Below are positions 1 through 7,738 of a stretch of 60,248 nt of DNA, piece after piece (within the stretch, counting starts at the first letter, position 1; each line of letters begins with the position of its first letter). The notes under the pieces are model-generated. The model was not told where the DNA came from, did not search any database, and was given only the letters and a program-made list of their open reading frames with translations. The DNA comes from CAJBIL01 sp044359525 (lineage in GTDB: Bacteria; Pseudomonadota; Gammaproteobacteria; Burkholderiales; Rhodocyclaceae), in the NCBI GenBank assembly GCA_044359525.1, contig JBIKLY010000007.1:1-60248 (forward strand). The letters are read 5' to 3'. Made by a program: the position numbers and the translations under genes.

Positions 1-174
1 TATTGTGAGCTCCAATGTGCTGGAGCCTGGCCGCTTGAGCTTCAATGTTTGGCTTCCATTGTTAGCTAGCTGAAGTATTCCAGATATAGGAAATTATTTT
101 AATATTTAGGTAGCTATAGCATCCCGAATATAACTTTACCTGATCTCGTTTCGCGATATCTCCAACCAACACTT

Positions 175-1215
175 TCAAACACACCCGAAAACCTCGTTGA
201 GCTGCTGCGTGACGCGAATGAAGGTGGTCCGCTTCGACAACTCCTTGAGCGTGCGCGCGCCGACATAGGTGCAGGCCGACCGCACGCCGCCAAGAATATC
301 CTGCACGGTATTTTCGACCGGGCCGCGATAATCGAGCAACACGTCCTTGCCTTCGGCCGCCCGGTATTCGGCGACACCGCCGGCGTATTTTTCCATCGCC
401 TCACGCGAGCTCATGCCGTAAAAACGCATCTTGCGCACACCGTCGTGCTCAACGATCTCGAACTCGCATTCGTCGTGTCCGGCGAGCATGCCGCCGAGCA
501 TCACGAAATCGGCACCGGCGCCAAAAGCCTTGGCCAGATCGCCGGGCGAAGTACAGCCGCCATCGGCACAGATCAGGCCATGCAGCCCGTGCGCCGCGTC
601 AGCACATTCGATGATCGCCGAGAGTTGCGGATAACCGACCCCGGACATCCGCCGCGTGGTACACACCGAACCGGGGCCGATGCCGACCTTGACGATATCC
701 ACCCCGTCGAGAATCAGCTCTTCGGTCATCTCGCCGGTCACCACGTTACCGGCCATGATCGTGATCTCGGGGTAAGCGGCGCGCAGCTTGTGGATGAAGC
801 CGATGAAGGCCTTGGTGTAGCCGTTGGCGACATCGACGCAGACGTTCTGGAGCGTGTCACCGGCCAGCGCCTTGACGCGACGGAACTTGTCGAAATCCGG
901 CGGGTTGATGCCCATCGAATAGAAGGTCGCGGGCAGTGTCGCCGGCTCGGCGAAAAAAGCCAGCAGCTCGGCTTCACCGTGGTGTTTGTGCAGAGCGACC
1001 GAAAGCTGATGAACGGCCAGCGCCCGCGCCATGGAGAACGTCCCGGTGGCATCCATGTTGGCGGCGATAATGGGGATGCCGTGATACTTGCGCTTTGAGT
1101 GAAGAAAAACGAAATCTCGCGAAATATCGACTTCCGAGCGCGAAGTCAGTGTCGAGCGCTTCGGGCGGATGAGAACATCTTTGAAATCGAGTTTCAGATC
1201 CTGTTCAATGCGCAT
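175..1215 (-). CDS. guaC: GMP reductase GuaC
   Basis: NADPH-dependent GMP reductase converts GMP to IMP with release of ammonia, returning guanine nucleotides to the purine pool. The 346-residue product matches the usual length of the bacterial enzyme (about 347). It opens with a typical MRIEQDLKLDFKDVL segment and carries the IMPDH/GMPR active-site loop GIGPGSVCTTRRM with the catalytic Cys at about residue 185, plus the phosphate-binding stretch ADGGCTSPGD. The reading frame extends upstream, but the chosen ATG follows an AGGAG ribosome site, and the extension is not GuaC-like. It lies 43 bp downstream of the FHA-domain gene on the same strand, so the two may be cotranscribed. The 174 bp between its stop and the left window edge contain nothing recognisable. 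Confidence 0.95.
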   Translation of the reverse strand: MRIEQDLKLDFKDVLIRPKRSTLTSRSEVDISRDFVFLHSKRKYHGIPIIAANMDATGTFSMARALAVHQLSVALHKHHGEAELLAFFAEPATLPATFYSMGINPPDFDKFRRVKALAGDTLQNVCVDVANGYTKAFIGFIHKLRAAYPEITIMAGNVVTGEMTEELILDGVDIVKVGIGPGSVCTTRRMSGVGYPQLSAIIECADAAHGLHGLICADGGCTSPGDLAKAFGAGADFVMLGGMLAGHDECEFEIVEHDGVRKMRFYGMSSREAMEKYAGGVAEYRAAEGKDVLLDYRGPVENTVQDILGGVRSACTYVGARTLKELSKRTTFIRVTQQLNEVFGCV

Positions 1216-1258
1216 TGCAGACTCCTTTTCTGCTGCTTGGCAGCAATCAAACGCCCGC

Positions 1259-2140
1259 TCAGCCTGTTTCGTACTTGACGCCACCGCGTCGCTCGCCATT
1301 ACACGGGCGCCCGAAGAAGAGCATGCCCTTCCCCTTGAGAACAACGGAGTTCTTTTTTACCATGAGTTGCACGCCGTTCTCCGGCACCACGCAGGTGCCA
1401 TTGGTGCTCGTATCGGTCAACGCGATGCGATCCGGCTTTTTTTCGATCCGGCAGTGGTTTCGTGAGATGCGTTCGCCCGTCACGACGAGGTCGTTCAGGG
1501 GATCACGACCAATCGTCAGTACCGGATTGTCACTCGACAGCTCCAGTTGCATCTGGTCATAGTTAAGCACCAGATAGGGGCCGATCGGACGCGGCGGCTT
1601 GCTGGCGGGCCAGACCGAATCACCACCATGGGACGCAGAGGGCATCTCGCCACGCCAATCGAACTTGTACGCGAGGCTGCCGGCAGGAATATCGCCGAGG
1701 GGGAGCGCGAGCTTGCGCAGTTCCGGGCTGAGGGCGGCAACCACAATTTCCGAGAGCACAATACTGTCGTCGGCCACCGCCAGTTGCGCGGCTGTTTCCC
1801 AGGTATTTACGGGCCCGTCTTTTGCTCTCTGGCGGACAACACCGTGATGAATGCCAATGCGCAAAGCGAGGCGGTGGCGGGACACCTGCGGCAAAACATC
1901 ACAACGATGCTGCATCTCGCAAGCGCTGAGCAGAGCGGCGTCAGCCGTCTCGAAAATCATTTGCAGGCCATTGCCCAAGCGCTTGTCAACCCGGCCGAGA
2001 TAGGTCGCAGCGACCCGCTCGATTCGATTCAGGCGCCGCGCCATGGGGTGGCCGGCCAGGGCATCGTCAAAATCTGCCGAGACGACGCCGATTATCAGCA
2101 ACTCGGCATGCACCTGATATTTGCTGCGCGTTGCACTCAT
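1259..2140 (-). CDS. FHA-domain protein with a cyclase-like N-terminal domain
   Basis: The product has 293 residues. The C-terminal part (about 185-275) is a forkhead-associated domain with the family's hallmarks: a GRD turn, SRNH and TSTNGT. These are the residues that read a phosphothreonine in a partner protein. The N-terminal 150 residues resemble a class III adenylate/guanylate cyclase fold (segments such as LALRIGIHHGVV and WETAAQLA), but I do not see the metal-binding aspartates in their usual context. It is more likely a regulatory or dead cyclase-like domain than an active cyclase. There is no signal peptide or membrane segment, so it should be cytoplasmic. No Ser/Thr kinase gene lies nearby, and its partner is unknown. 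The FHA call is firm; the N-terminal assignment is tentative. Confidence 0.8.
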   Translation of the reverse strand: MSATRSKYQVHAELLIIGVVSADFDDALAGHPMARRLNRIERVAATYLGRVDKRLGNGLQMIFETADAALLSACEMQHRCDVLPQVSRHRLALRIGIHHGVVRQRAKDGPVNTWETAAQLAVADDSIVLSEIVVAALSPELRKLALPLGDIPAGSLAYKFDWRGEMPSASHGGDSVWPASKPPRPIGPYLVLNYDQMQLELSSDNPVLTIGRDPLNDLVVTGERISRNHCRIEKKPDRIALTDTSTNGTCVVPENGVQLMVKKNSVVLKGKGMLFFGRPCNGERRGGVKYETG

Positions 2141-2258
2141 GGCTATTCTTGCGAAAAAAAGCGGATTAACAGGTTCACATGATAAAGGTATTCAAAAAAC
2201 TTGCGCGTGACATTATTCACACCGCACGCTGCACCGCAACATGCCGGCGGGTTTCAAC

Positions 2259-2339
2259 ACCACAAAAACAGAGGCTGGTGCTAGCACCATAGAAACAAGA
2301 GCTGGCATCAACACCACAAAAACAGAGGCTGGTGCTAGC
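2259..2339. repeat. Tandem repeat, three 27-bp units
   Basis: Three back-to-back 27-bp units. The first and third are identical and begin ACCACAAAAACAGAGGCTGG; the middle one has diverged at several positions. Each unit is nine codons on the plus strand (TTKTEAGAS, TIETRAGIN, TTKTEAGAS), inside an open stretch from an ATG at 2241 to a stop at 2412. No homology supports that stretch as a gene. The last copy supplies the final Cys codon and TAG stop of the glutaryl-CoA dehydrogenase gene on the other strand. Confidence 0.85.
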
Positions 2340-3516
2340 AAAAAGCCTGAATGCCCGTCTGCGCACGCCCAAGGATCAGTGCGTGAACATCGTGCGTTCC
2401 TTCGTAGGTATTGACGACTTCCAGATTGACCACATGGCGGATGACACCAAACTCGTCGGAAATGCCGTTACCACCCAGCATGTCACGCGCCATGCGGGCA
2501 ATATCGAGCGACTTGCCGCAGGAATTGCGCTTCATGATCGAGGTGATTTCAACGGCGGCGCTACCTTCATCCTTCATCCGGCCAAGCCGCAGGCAGCCCT
2601 GCAGGGCAAGCGTGATCTCGGTCTGCATATCGACCAGCTTTTTCTGGATCAGCTGGTTGGCCGCCAGCGGCCGACCGAACTGCTGCCGGTCAAGCGTGTA
2701 TTGCCGGGCAGCGTGCCAACAATATTCGGCGGCACCGAGCGCGCCCCAGGCGATGCCGTAACGCGCCGAATTGAGGCAGGTAAACGGACCTTTGAGACCA
2801 CGCACCACCGGAAAGGCATTCTCTTCGGGACAAAACACTTCGTCCATGACAATCTCGCCGGTAATCGAGGTGCGCAGGCCAACTTTGCCATGAATCACCG
2901 GTGTGCTCAGGCCGCTGGCGCCCTTGTCGAGGACAAAGCCACGAATCTGCCCCTCATCGTCCTTGGCCCAAATGATGAAGACGTCGGCAATCGGGCTGTT
3001 GGTGATCCACATTTTCGAACCGGTCAAGCGGTAACCACCACTCACCTTGCGCGCCCGGGTGACCATGCTGCCGGGATCGGAGCCGTGATCCGGTTCGGTC
3101 AGGCCGAAACAACCGATCCATTCACCGGTCGCCAGCCTCGGCAGATACTTGCGTTTTGTCGCTTCGTTGCCAAATTCGAAAATCGGCACCATGACAAGCG
3201 AGGACTGTACGCTCATCATTGAGCGAAAACCCGAATCGACACGCTCGATCTCACGCGCGGCCAGCCCGTAGCAGACGTAATTGAGCCCGGCACCACCGTA
3301 TTCCTCAGGAATCATCGAACCGAGCAGACCAAGCTGCCCCATCTCGCGGAAGATCGCCGGATCGGTATGCTCGTTGCGAAAAGCATCAAGGACACGTGGT
3401 GCCAGTTCGCCCTGCGCATAGGCGGCAGCGGCATCACGCACCATACGCTCTGCTTCGCTCAACTGCTGCCCCAGCAACAAGGGGTCTTCCCAATGGAAAG
3501 CCGGTGCTTTGCTCAT
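2335..3516 (-). CDS. gcdH: Glutaryl-CoA dehydrogenase
   Basis: FAD-dependent acyl-CoA dehydrogenase that oxidises and decarboxylates glutaryl-CoA to crotonyl-CoA in lysine, tryptophan and aromatic-acid breakdown, passing electrons to ETF. The 393-residue product has the acyl-CoA dehydrogenase signatures GLTEPDHGSD and GSKMWITNSP. Its C-terminal YEGTHDVHALILGRAQTG holds the catalytic-base Glu (about residue 372) and is characteristic of glutaryl-CoA dehydrogenase within the superfamily. The ATG follows a G-rich ribosome site. The last codon (Cys) and the TAG stop come from a 27-bp tandem repeat, so the extreme C-terminus has been altered relative to the family, though no catalytic segment is lost. 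Confidence 0.93.
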   Translation of the reverse strand: MSKAPAFHWEDPLLLGQQLSEAERMVRDAAAAYAQGELAPRVLDAFRNEHTDPAIFREMGQLGLLGSMIPEEYGGAGLNYVCYGLAAREIERVDSGFRSMMSVQSSLVMVPIFEFGNEATKRKYLPRLATGEWIGCFGLTEPDHGSDPGSMVTRARKVSGGYRLTGSKMWITNSPIADVFIIWAKDDEGQIRGFVLDKGASGLSTPVIHGKVGLRTSITGEIVMDEVFCPEENAFPVVRGLKGPFTCLNSARYGIAWGALGAAEYCWHAARQYTLDRQQFGRPLAANQLIQKKLVDMQTEITLALQGCLRLGRMKDEGSAAVEITSIMKRNSCGKSLDIARMARDMLGGNGISDEFGVIRHVVNLEVVNTYEGTHDVHALILGRAQTGIQAFC

Positions 3517-3555
3517 GCACCCCCCTCGATTGCAATCAAGGTTCTATCCCCACAA

Positions 3556-4032
3556 TTACTCACAAACCGCCCTACAGGCGGACGGATCGCTGCTACAAGA
3601 CGTTTTTTCGTCAACCCGGCATTCGGCCTTCGTTCTGCTGGTGAACACGACACCGTCCGGATAGTCGCACACCAGTCGCGTGATGCCGCCCTTGCGGCTG
3701 GCGGCAATCCGTTCGGCTTTCATCGCCCTGACGGTGGGGGCCGGCAGATCACAGGAAACATAGGCCTGAAAAGCACCATCGCCAGATTCCCAAAGGGCGA
3801 CATTCTTTAACTGACGATACCGCTGGTAGTCAGTGCAAACATCGGTGTCTTTGGCGTACATTCGGCTATTGTCACTGCAATAACCGGTGAAGGTGAATTT
3901 CAGATCATCCTCGGTCGGGCAGGCCGCAACCTGAACGGCCGCCGACAAACCGGGGCAGGAAACGGTGTCAGCAAGTGCGGCGGGGATCCCCGCTACGAAC
4001 AACAGTAAAAAAGCGACAATTCTCGAATTCAT
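3556..4032 (-). CDS. Secreted cysteine-rich hypothetical protein
   Basis: A 158-residue protein with a clear Sec signal peptide (hydrophobic core IVAFLLLFVAGIPAALA, likely cleaved after ALA). The mature part carries about eleven cysteines and should be periplasmic or extracellular with several disulphides. I recognise no family. The ATG start is chosen because a GGAG ribosome site lies 8 nt upstream; a TTG one codon earlier is also possible. It sits upstream of gcdH on the same strand with a short gap and diverges from prfB across about 210 bp. No function can be proposed. Confidence 0.7.
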   Translation of the reverse strand: MNSRIVAFLLLFVAGIPAALADTVSCPGLSAAVQVAACPTEDDLKFTFTGYCSDNSRMYAKDTDVCTDYQRYRQLKNVALWESGDGAFQAYVSCDLPAPTVRAMKAERIAASRKGGITRLVCDYPDGVVFTSRTKAECRVDEKTSCSSDPSACRAVCE

Positions 4033-4241
4033 CAAACAATCTCCAGTAAAAATACTTTCCCAACATTATCCGCAAAAACCCCCCGCCACTGAAATCGGCC
4101 AGCCGGTACCTGCGCAGGCACCGGGGTGTTGATCACGCTTCAAACGCAGCACGACACGCTTTCAGACATCAGGTAAGCGCCAAGTGTTCAGCGCGCGGCG
4201 TATATAATGCGCAGTTCATTCATTCAGCGGTCAGAACAATC

Positions 4242-5346
4242 ATGGAAGCCGAACAACTCAATATTATCGCCAACCGGCTCACCGACCTCACCCAGAGGAC
4301 GGCCGAGCTGCGGAGGTATCTTTGACTACGATCACAAGTTTGATCAGTTAAACACCGTCGCCCGCGAGCTGGAAGACCCGAAGGTCTGGGACAACGCCGA
4401 GCGCGCGCAGGAACTCAGCAAGGAAAGAAAGGCGCTCGAAAACGTCGTGCTGGTGCTCGATCGCGTCAGCGACGGACTGAAGGACGCCGATGAGCTGTTC
4501 ACCATGGCGCGCGAGGAGAACGACGACGATACGCTGCACGCCGTCGAAGCCGACGTCGCCGTCATTGAGAAGGACATCTCCGGCCTGGAGTTTCGCCGCA
4601 TGTTCAACAACCCGGCCGACCCGCTCAACTGTTTCGTCGACGTTCAATCCGGCGCCGGCGGCACCGAAGCACAGGACTGGGCGTCGATGCTACTGCGCAT
4701 GTATGTGCGCTACGGCGAGCGCAAGGGGTACGCAGTTGAAGTGCTTGAACAGTCCGACGGCGACGTCGCTGGCATCAAGACGGCAACCATCAAACTCTCC
4801 GGCGAATACGCCTTCGGCATGCTGCGCTCGGAAACCGGCATTCACCGTCTGGTGCGCAAATCGCCGTTCGACTCGAATGCACGCCGCCATACCAGCTTCT
4901 GCTCGATTTTCGTCTACCCGGAAATCGACGATTCCTTTGAAATCGACATCAACCCGGCCGATCTGCGCGTGGACACGTACCGCGCCTCCGGCGCCGGCGG
5001 TCAGCACATCAACAAGACCGATTCGGCGGTGCGTATCACGCACGTTCCGTCGGGCATCGTCGTACAGTGCCAGAACGACCGCTCGCAGCACCGCAACCGC
5101 GCCGAGGCGATGGCCATGCTCAAGTCGCGCATGTACGAAGCCGAGATCCGCAAGCGCCAGGCCGAGCAGCAGAAGCTCGAAGATTCGAAGACCGACATCG
5201 GCTGGGGCCATCAGATCCGCTCCTACGTGCTCGACCAATCGCGCATCAAGGATCTGCGCACCAACGTCGAAGTCGGCAATACCCAGAGCGTCCTCGACGG
5301 CGATCTGGATCAGTTCATCGAAGCCAGCCTTAAACAGGGAGTTTGA
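4242..5346 (+). CDS. prfB: Peptide chain release factor 2 (programmed +1 frameshift)
   Basis: RF2 terminates translation at UGA and UAA. Translation starts at the ATG of MEAEQLNIIANRL, runs 27 codons to an in-frame TGA at 4323, and must shift +1 on CTT to continue in the frame reading DYDHKFDQL. The spliced product is 367 residues, close to the E. coli protein (365). The stop-codon recognition tripeptide SPF (in RKSPFDSNARRH) and the catalytic GGQ (in SGAGGQHINKTDSA) are both present. A TATAAT-like -10 element lies at 4203-4208. The gene is followed at once by the Ivy-like gene and lysS, and prfB-lysS adjacency is a common arrangement. Confidence 0.97.
4311..4326 (+). promoter_or_regulatory. 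prfB autoregulatory +1 frameshift site
   Basis: The sequence CGGAGGTATCTTTGAC matches the classic RF2 recoding signal: an internal Shine-Dalgarno (GGAGG) three bases upstream of CTT TGA C. Slow recognition of the UGA by scarce RF2 favours slippage of the CUU-bound tRNA to UUU, so RF2 controls its own synthesis. The reading frame is open before the site in frame 0 and after it in frame +1, as expected. Confidence 0.96.
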
Positions 5347-5349
5347 ATT

Positions 5350-5814
5350 TTGAAGAAGATCATTTTTGCGTTGTGCATTGGTTTGGCTGCACTTTCAGCG
5401 CAGGCTGCCAAACCTGAAACCTATGTCGGAAAACAAGCCCATGTTCTGCTGAAAACCGCCCCCGACTTTGCCAAAGCCTATCGCGAAGCAACGCGTGATG
5501 TTGAGCTGCCGGCATGGACCAAAAGGCTGGCCGCTGGCCAATTAGCCGAGATTGTCGAAGTGGGCGGCAACAAGCGGGTGCTGACCTCGGCCTGCAGCAA
5601 ACAGGGCTGCCTCGATGAACGTATTTACATCCTGTTCGATCCCGACACAAAAACGGCCAGCGGCTTCTTTTTCCTGCCGCCCGATCCCGACAATCTGGGC
5701 GACTCCCGCACCGCGTTCTCCCAATGGTTTGGCAAACCAGCGAAGGAAATTTCCGACTTCCTGCTCGAACGCGCTGTCAGCGACGCCCAGAGCCTGAAAA
5801 AACCCAATCCTTGA
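5350..5814 (+). CDS. Ivy-family c-type lysozyme inhibitor-like protein
   Basis: A 154-residue exported protein with a signal peptide (KKIIFALCIGLAALSAQA). Two features recall the Ivy inhibitors of vertebrate lysozyme: an LPAW motif, and a two-cysteine loop CSKQGC followed by DERIYILFD. This occupies the place of the CKPHDC loop that plugs the lysozyme active site in E. coli Ivy. The loop keeps both cysteines but not the His, so activity against c-type lysozyme is uncertain. The start is a TTG directly after the prfB stop; the signal peptide begins there, and no better start is visible. It probably belongs to a prfB-ivy-lysS transcript. Confidence 0.7.
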   Translation: MKKIIFALCIGLAALSAQAAKPETYVGKQAHVLLKTAPDFAKAYREATRDVELPAWTKRLAAGQLAEIVEVGGNKRVLTSACSKQGCLDERIYILFDPDTKTASGFFFLPPDPDNLGDSRTAFSQWFGKPAKEISDFLLERAVSDAQSLKKPNP

Positions 5815-5828
5815 TTGCGAGACACATC

Positions 5829-7346
5829 ATGTCCGAACCGACCCCGAACCAAGAGAATGCTTCCGCTCCGCAGCAGGACGAAAACCACCTGATCGCCGAG
5901 CGCCGCGCCAAGCTCGCCGAATGGCGGCAGAGCGGCAAGGCCTACCCGAACGACTTCTCGCGCGAAAACACCGCCGGCAAGATCGACGAGGAGTACAGCG
6001 CAAAAACGCTCGAAGAACTCGCCGCCGTGCCGGTCGAGGTCAAGGTTGCCGGCCGCATCATGCTCAAGCGCGTGATGGGCAAGGCCTCGTTCGTGACGAT
6101 TCAGGACCTGTCCGGCCGCATCCAGCTCTACGTCAGCCGCGACATGGTCGGTGAAGAGGTTTACGCCGCCTTCAAACGCTGGGACATGGGCGACATCATC
6201 GGTGCCATCGGCACGCTGTTCCGCACCAAGACCGGCGAGCTAACCATCCAGTGCTCGGAAATCCGCCTGCTCACCAAGTCGCTGCGTCCGCTGCCCGAGA
6301 AGTTCCACGGCCTGACCGACGTCGAGCAGAAGTACCGCATGCGCTACCTCGACCTGATCACCAACGAGCAGTCGCGCTTCACCTTCGTCGCGCGCAGCCG
6401 GATGATCCAGTCGATCCGCAACTACATGATGGATCACGGCTTCCTCGAAGTCGAAACGCCGATGATGCACCCGATCCCCGGCGGCGCCTCGGCCAAGCCA
6501 TTCAAGACGCATCACAACGCGCTCGACATGGAACTCTTCCTGCGCATCGCGCCCGAGCTCTACCTCAAGCGCCTGGTCGTCGGCGGCTTCGAGAAAGTAT
6601 TCGAGGTGAATCGCAACTTCCGCAACGAAGGGATCAGCCCGCGGCACAACCCCGAATTCACCATGATGGAGTTCTACGAGGCCTACACCGAGTACCGCAA
6701 GCTGATGGACTTCACCGAAGGCCTGCTGCGCCATGCGGCGCGCGATGCGCTGGGCACCGAGGTATTTGAATATCAGGGACGCACGCTCGATTTATCCAAG
6801 CCCTTCCATCGCCTGACCATCTGCGAAGCGATCCAGAAGTTTCACCCCGGATTCACCGATACCGAACTGACTGACATCGACTGGATCAAAAAGAAGATCA
6901 ACTTCTTTGGCGAATCGGTCAAGCCGGGTGGCCTTGGCAGCCTGCAACTGCAGCTGTTCGAAGCCTGCGCCGAAGCCGAGCTGTGGGAACCGACCTTCAT
7001 CATCGACTATCCGGTCGAAGTGTCGCCGCTGGCCCGCGCCTCGGCGAGCAACCCGGAGATCACCGAGCGCTTCGAACTGTTCATCGTCGGCCGCGAGATC
7101 GCCAACGGCTTCTCCGAGCTGAACGACCCGGAGGACCAGGCGGCGCGCTTCCTGGAGCAAGCCAAAGCCAAAGATGCCGGCGACGAAGAAGCGATGTACT
7201 ACGACGCCGACTACATCCGCGCCCTCGAATACGGCCTGCCCCCGACCGGCGGCTGCGGCATCGGCATCGACCGCCTGGTCATGCTGCTCACCGATTCGTC
7301 AAACATCCGCGATGTCATCCTCTTCCCGCAGATGCGCCCTGAGTAA
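5829..7346 (+). CDS. lysS: Lysyl-tRNA synthetase, class II
   Basis: Charges tRNA-Lys. The 505-residue product equals the E. coli LysS length. The N-terminal anticodon-binding OB domain (about 60-150) is followed by the class II catalytic core, with motif 2 (FEVNRNFRNEGIS, then HNPEFTMMEFYEAY) and motif 3 (GCGIGIDRLVMLL). The ATG of MSEPTPNQEN is chosen; the reading frame is open upstream through the Ivy-like gene but is not LysS-like there. The gap to the Ivy-like gene is 14 bp. Confidence 0.97.
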   Translation: MSEPTPNQENASAPQQDENHLIAERRAKLAEWRQSGKAYPNDFSRENTAGKIDEEYSAKTLEELAAVPVEVKVAGRIMLKRVMGKASFVTIQDLSGRIQLYVSRDMVGEEVYAAFKRWDMGDIIGAIGTLFRTKTGELTIQCSEIRLLTKSLRPLPEKFHGLTDVEQKYRMRYLDLITNEQSRFTFVARSRMIQSIRNYMMDHGFLEVETPMMHPIPGGASAKPFKTHHNALDMELFLRIAPELYLKRLVVGGFEKVFEVNRNFRNEGISPRHNPEFTMMEFYEAYTEYRKLMDFTEGLLRHAARDALGTEVFEYQGRTLDLSKPFHRLTICEAIQKFHPGFTDTELTDIDWIKKKINFFGESVKPGGLGSLQLQLFEACAEAELWEPTFIIDYPVEVSPLARASASNPEITERFELFIVGREIANGFSELNDPEDQAARFLEQAKAKDAGDEEAMYYDADYIRALEYGLPPTGGCGIGIDRLVMLLTDSSNIRDVILFPQMRPE

Positions 7347-7435
7347 TGCCGAAGGCATTACGAGGAAGTACTCCTGGGGTGCGCCCTGAGTGAGCACGAA
7401 GTGCACACAAAAAAGAGCGAACTGACGACTAGTAC

Positions 7436-7654
7436 ATGAAACTGTCCAGACTCTATCAGCCGCGCAATCCACTTTTCTGGCTGATGGTCCTCCTTAACCT
7501 GCTGTCCACGGCACTGGCCTGGGTCGGCCGTAGCTACGATCTGGCGCCGCTGCCAGCCACGATCGTGGCCGCAATGGCGGTCGGCAATGCCCTGATCGGT
7601 ATTTACCTGACGGTGCGGCTGATCCGCGAAGAACCGCCAAATAACGGGGCGTAG
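7436..7654 (+). CDS. Small inner-membrane protein
   Basis: A 72-residue protein with two predicted membrane helices (about residues 14-30 and 39-58) and charged ends (KLSRLYQPRN; RLIREEPPNNGA). I recognise no family. Codon use fits the neighbours. It follows lysS after a 90-bp gap and could be cotranscribed with it. Support is limited to the coherent hydrophobic pattern, so it is a likely but unproven gene. Confidence 0.5.
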   Translation: MKLSRLYQPRNPLFWLMVLLNLLSTALAWVGRSYDLAPLPATIVAAMAVGNALIGIYLTVRLIREEPPNNGA

Positions 7655-7738
7655 ACGCCTGAAAGCTAATGATGGTAGGCCTATAGATACGCATCTCGTT
7701 GCGTCGAGGTATGGATAAATCGGTGCAACTGGAAGAGA

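Noticed and set aside
7347..7435. Possible short gene or duplicated lysS tail after lysS
   Set aside because: GCGCCCTGAGT recurs at the lysS end and 50 bp later, but no frame or hairpin with a T-run is supported.
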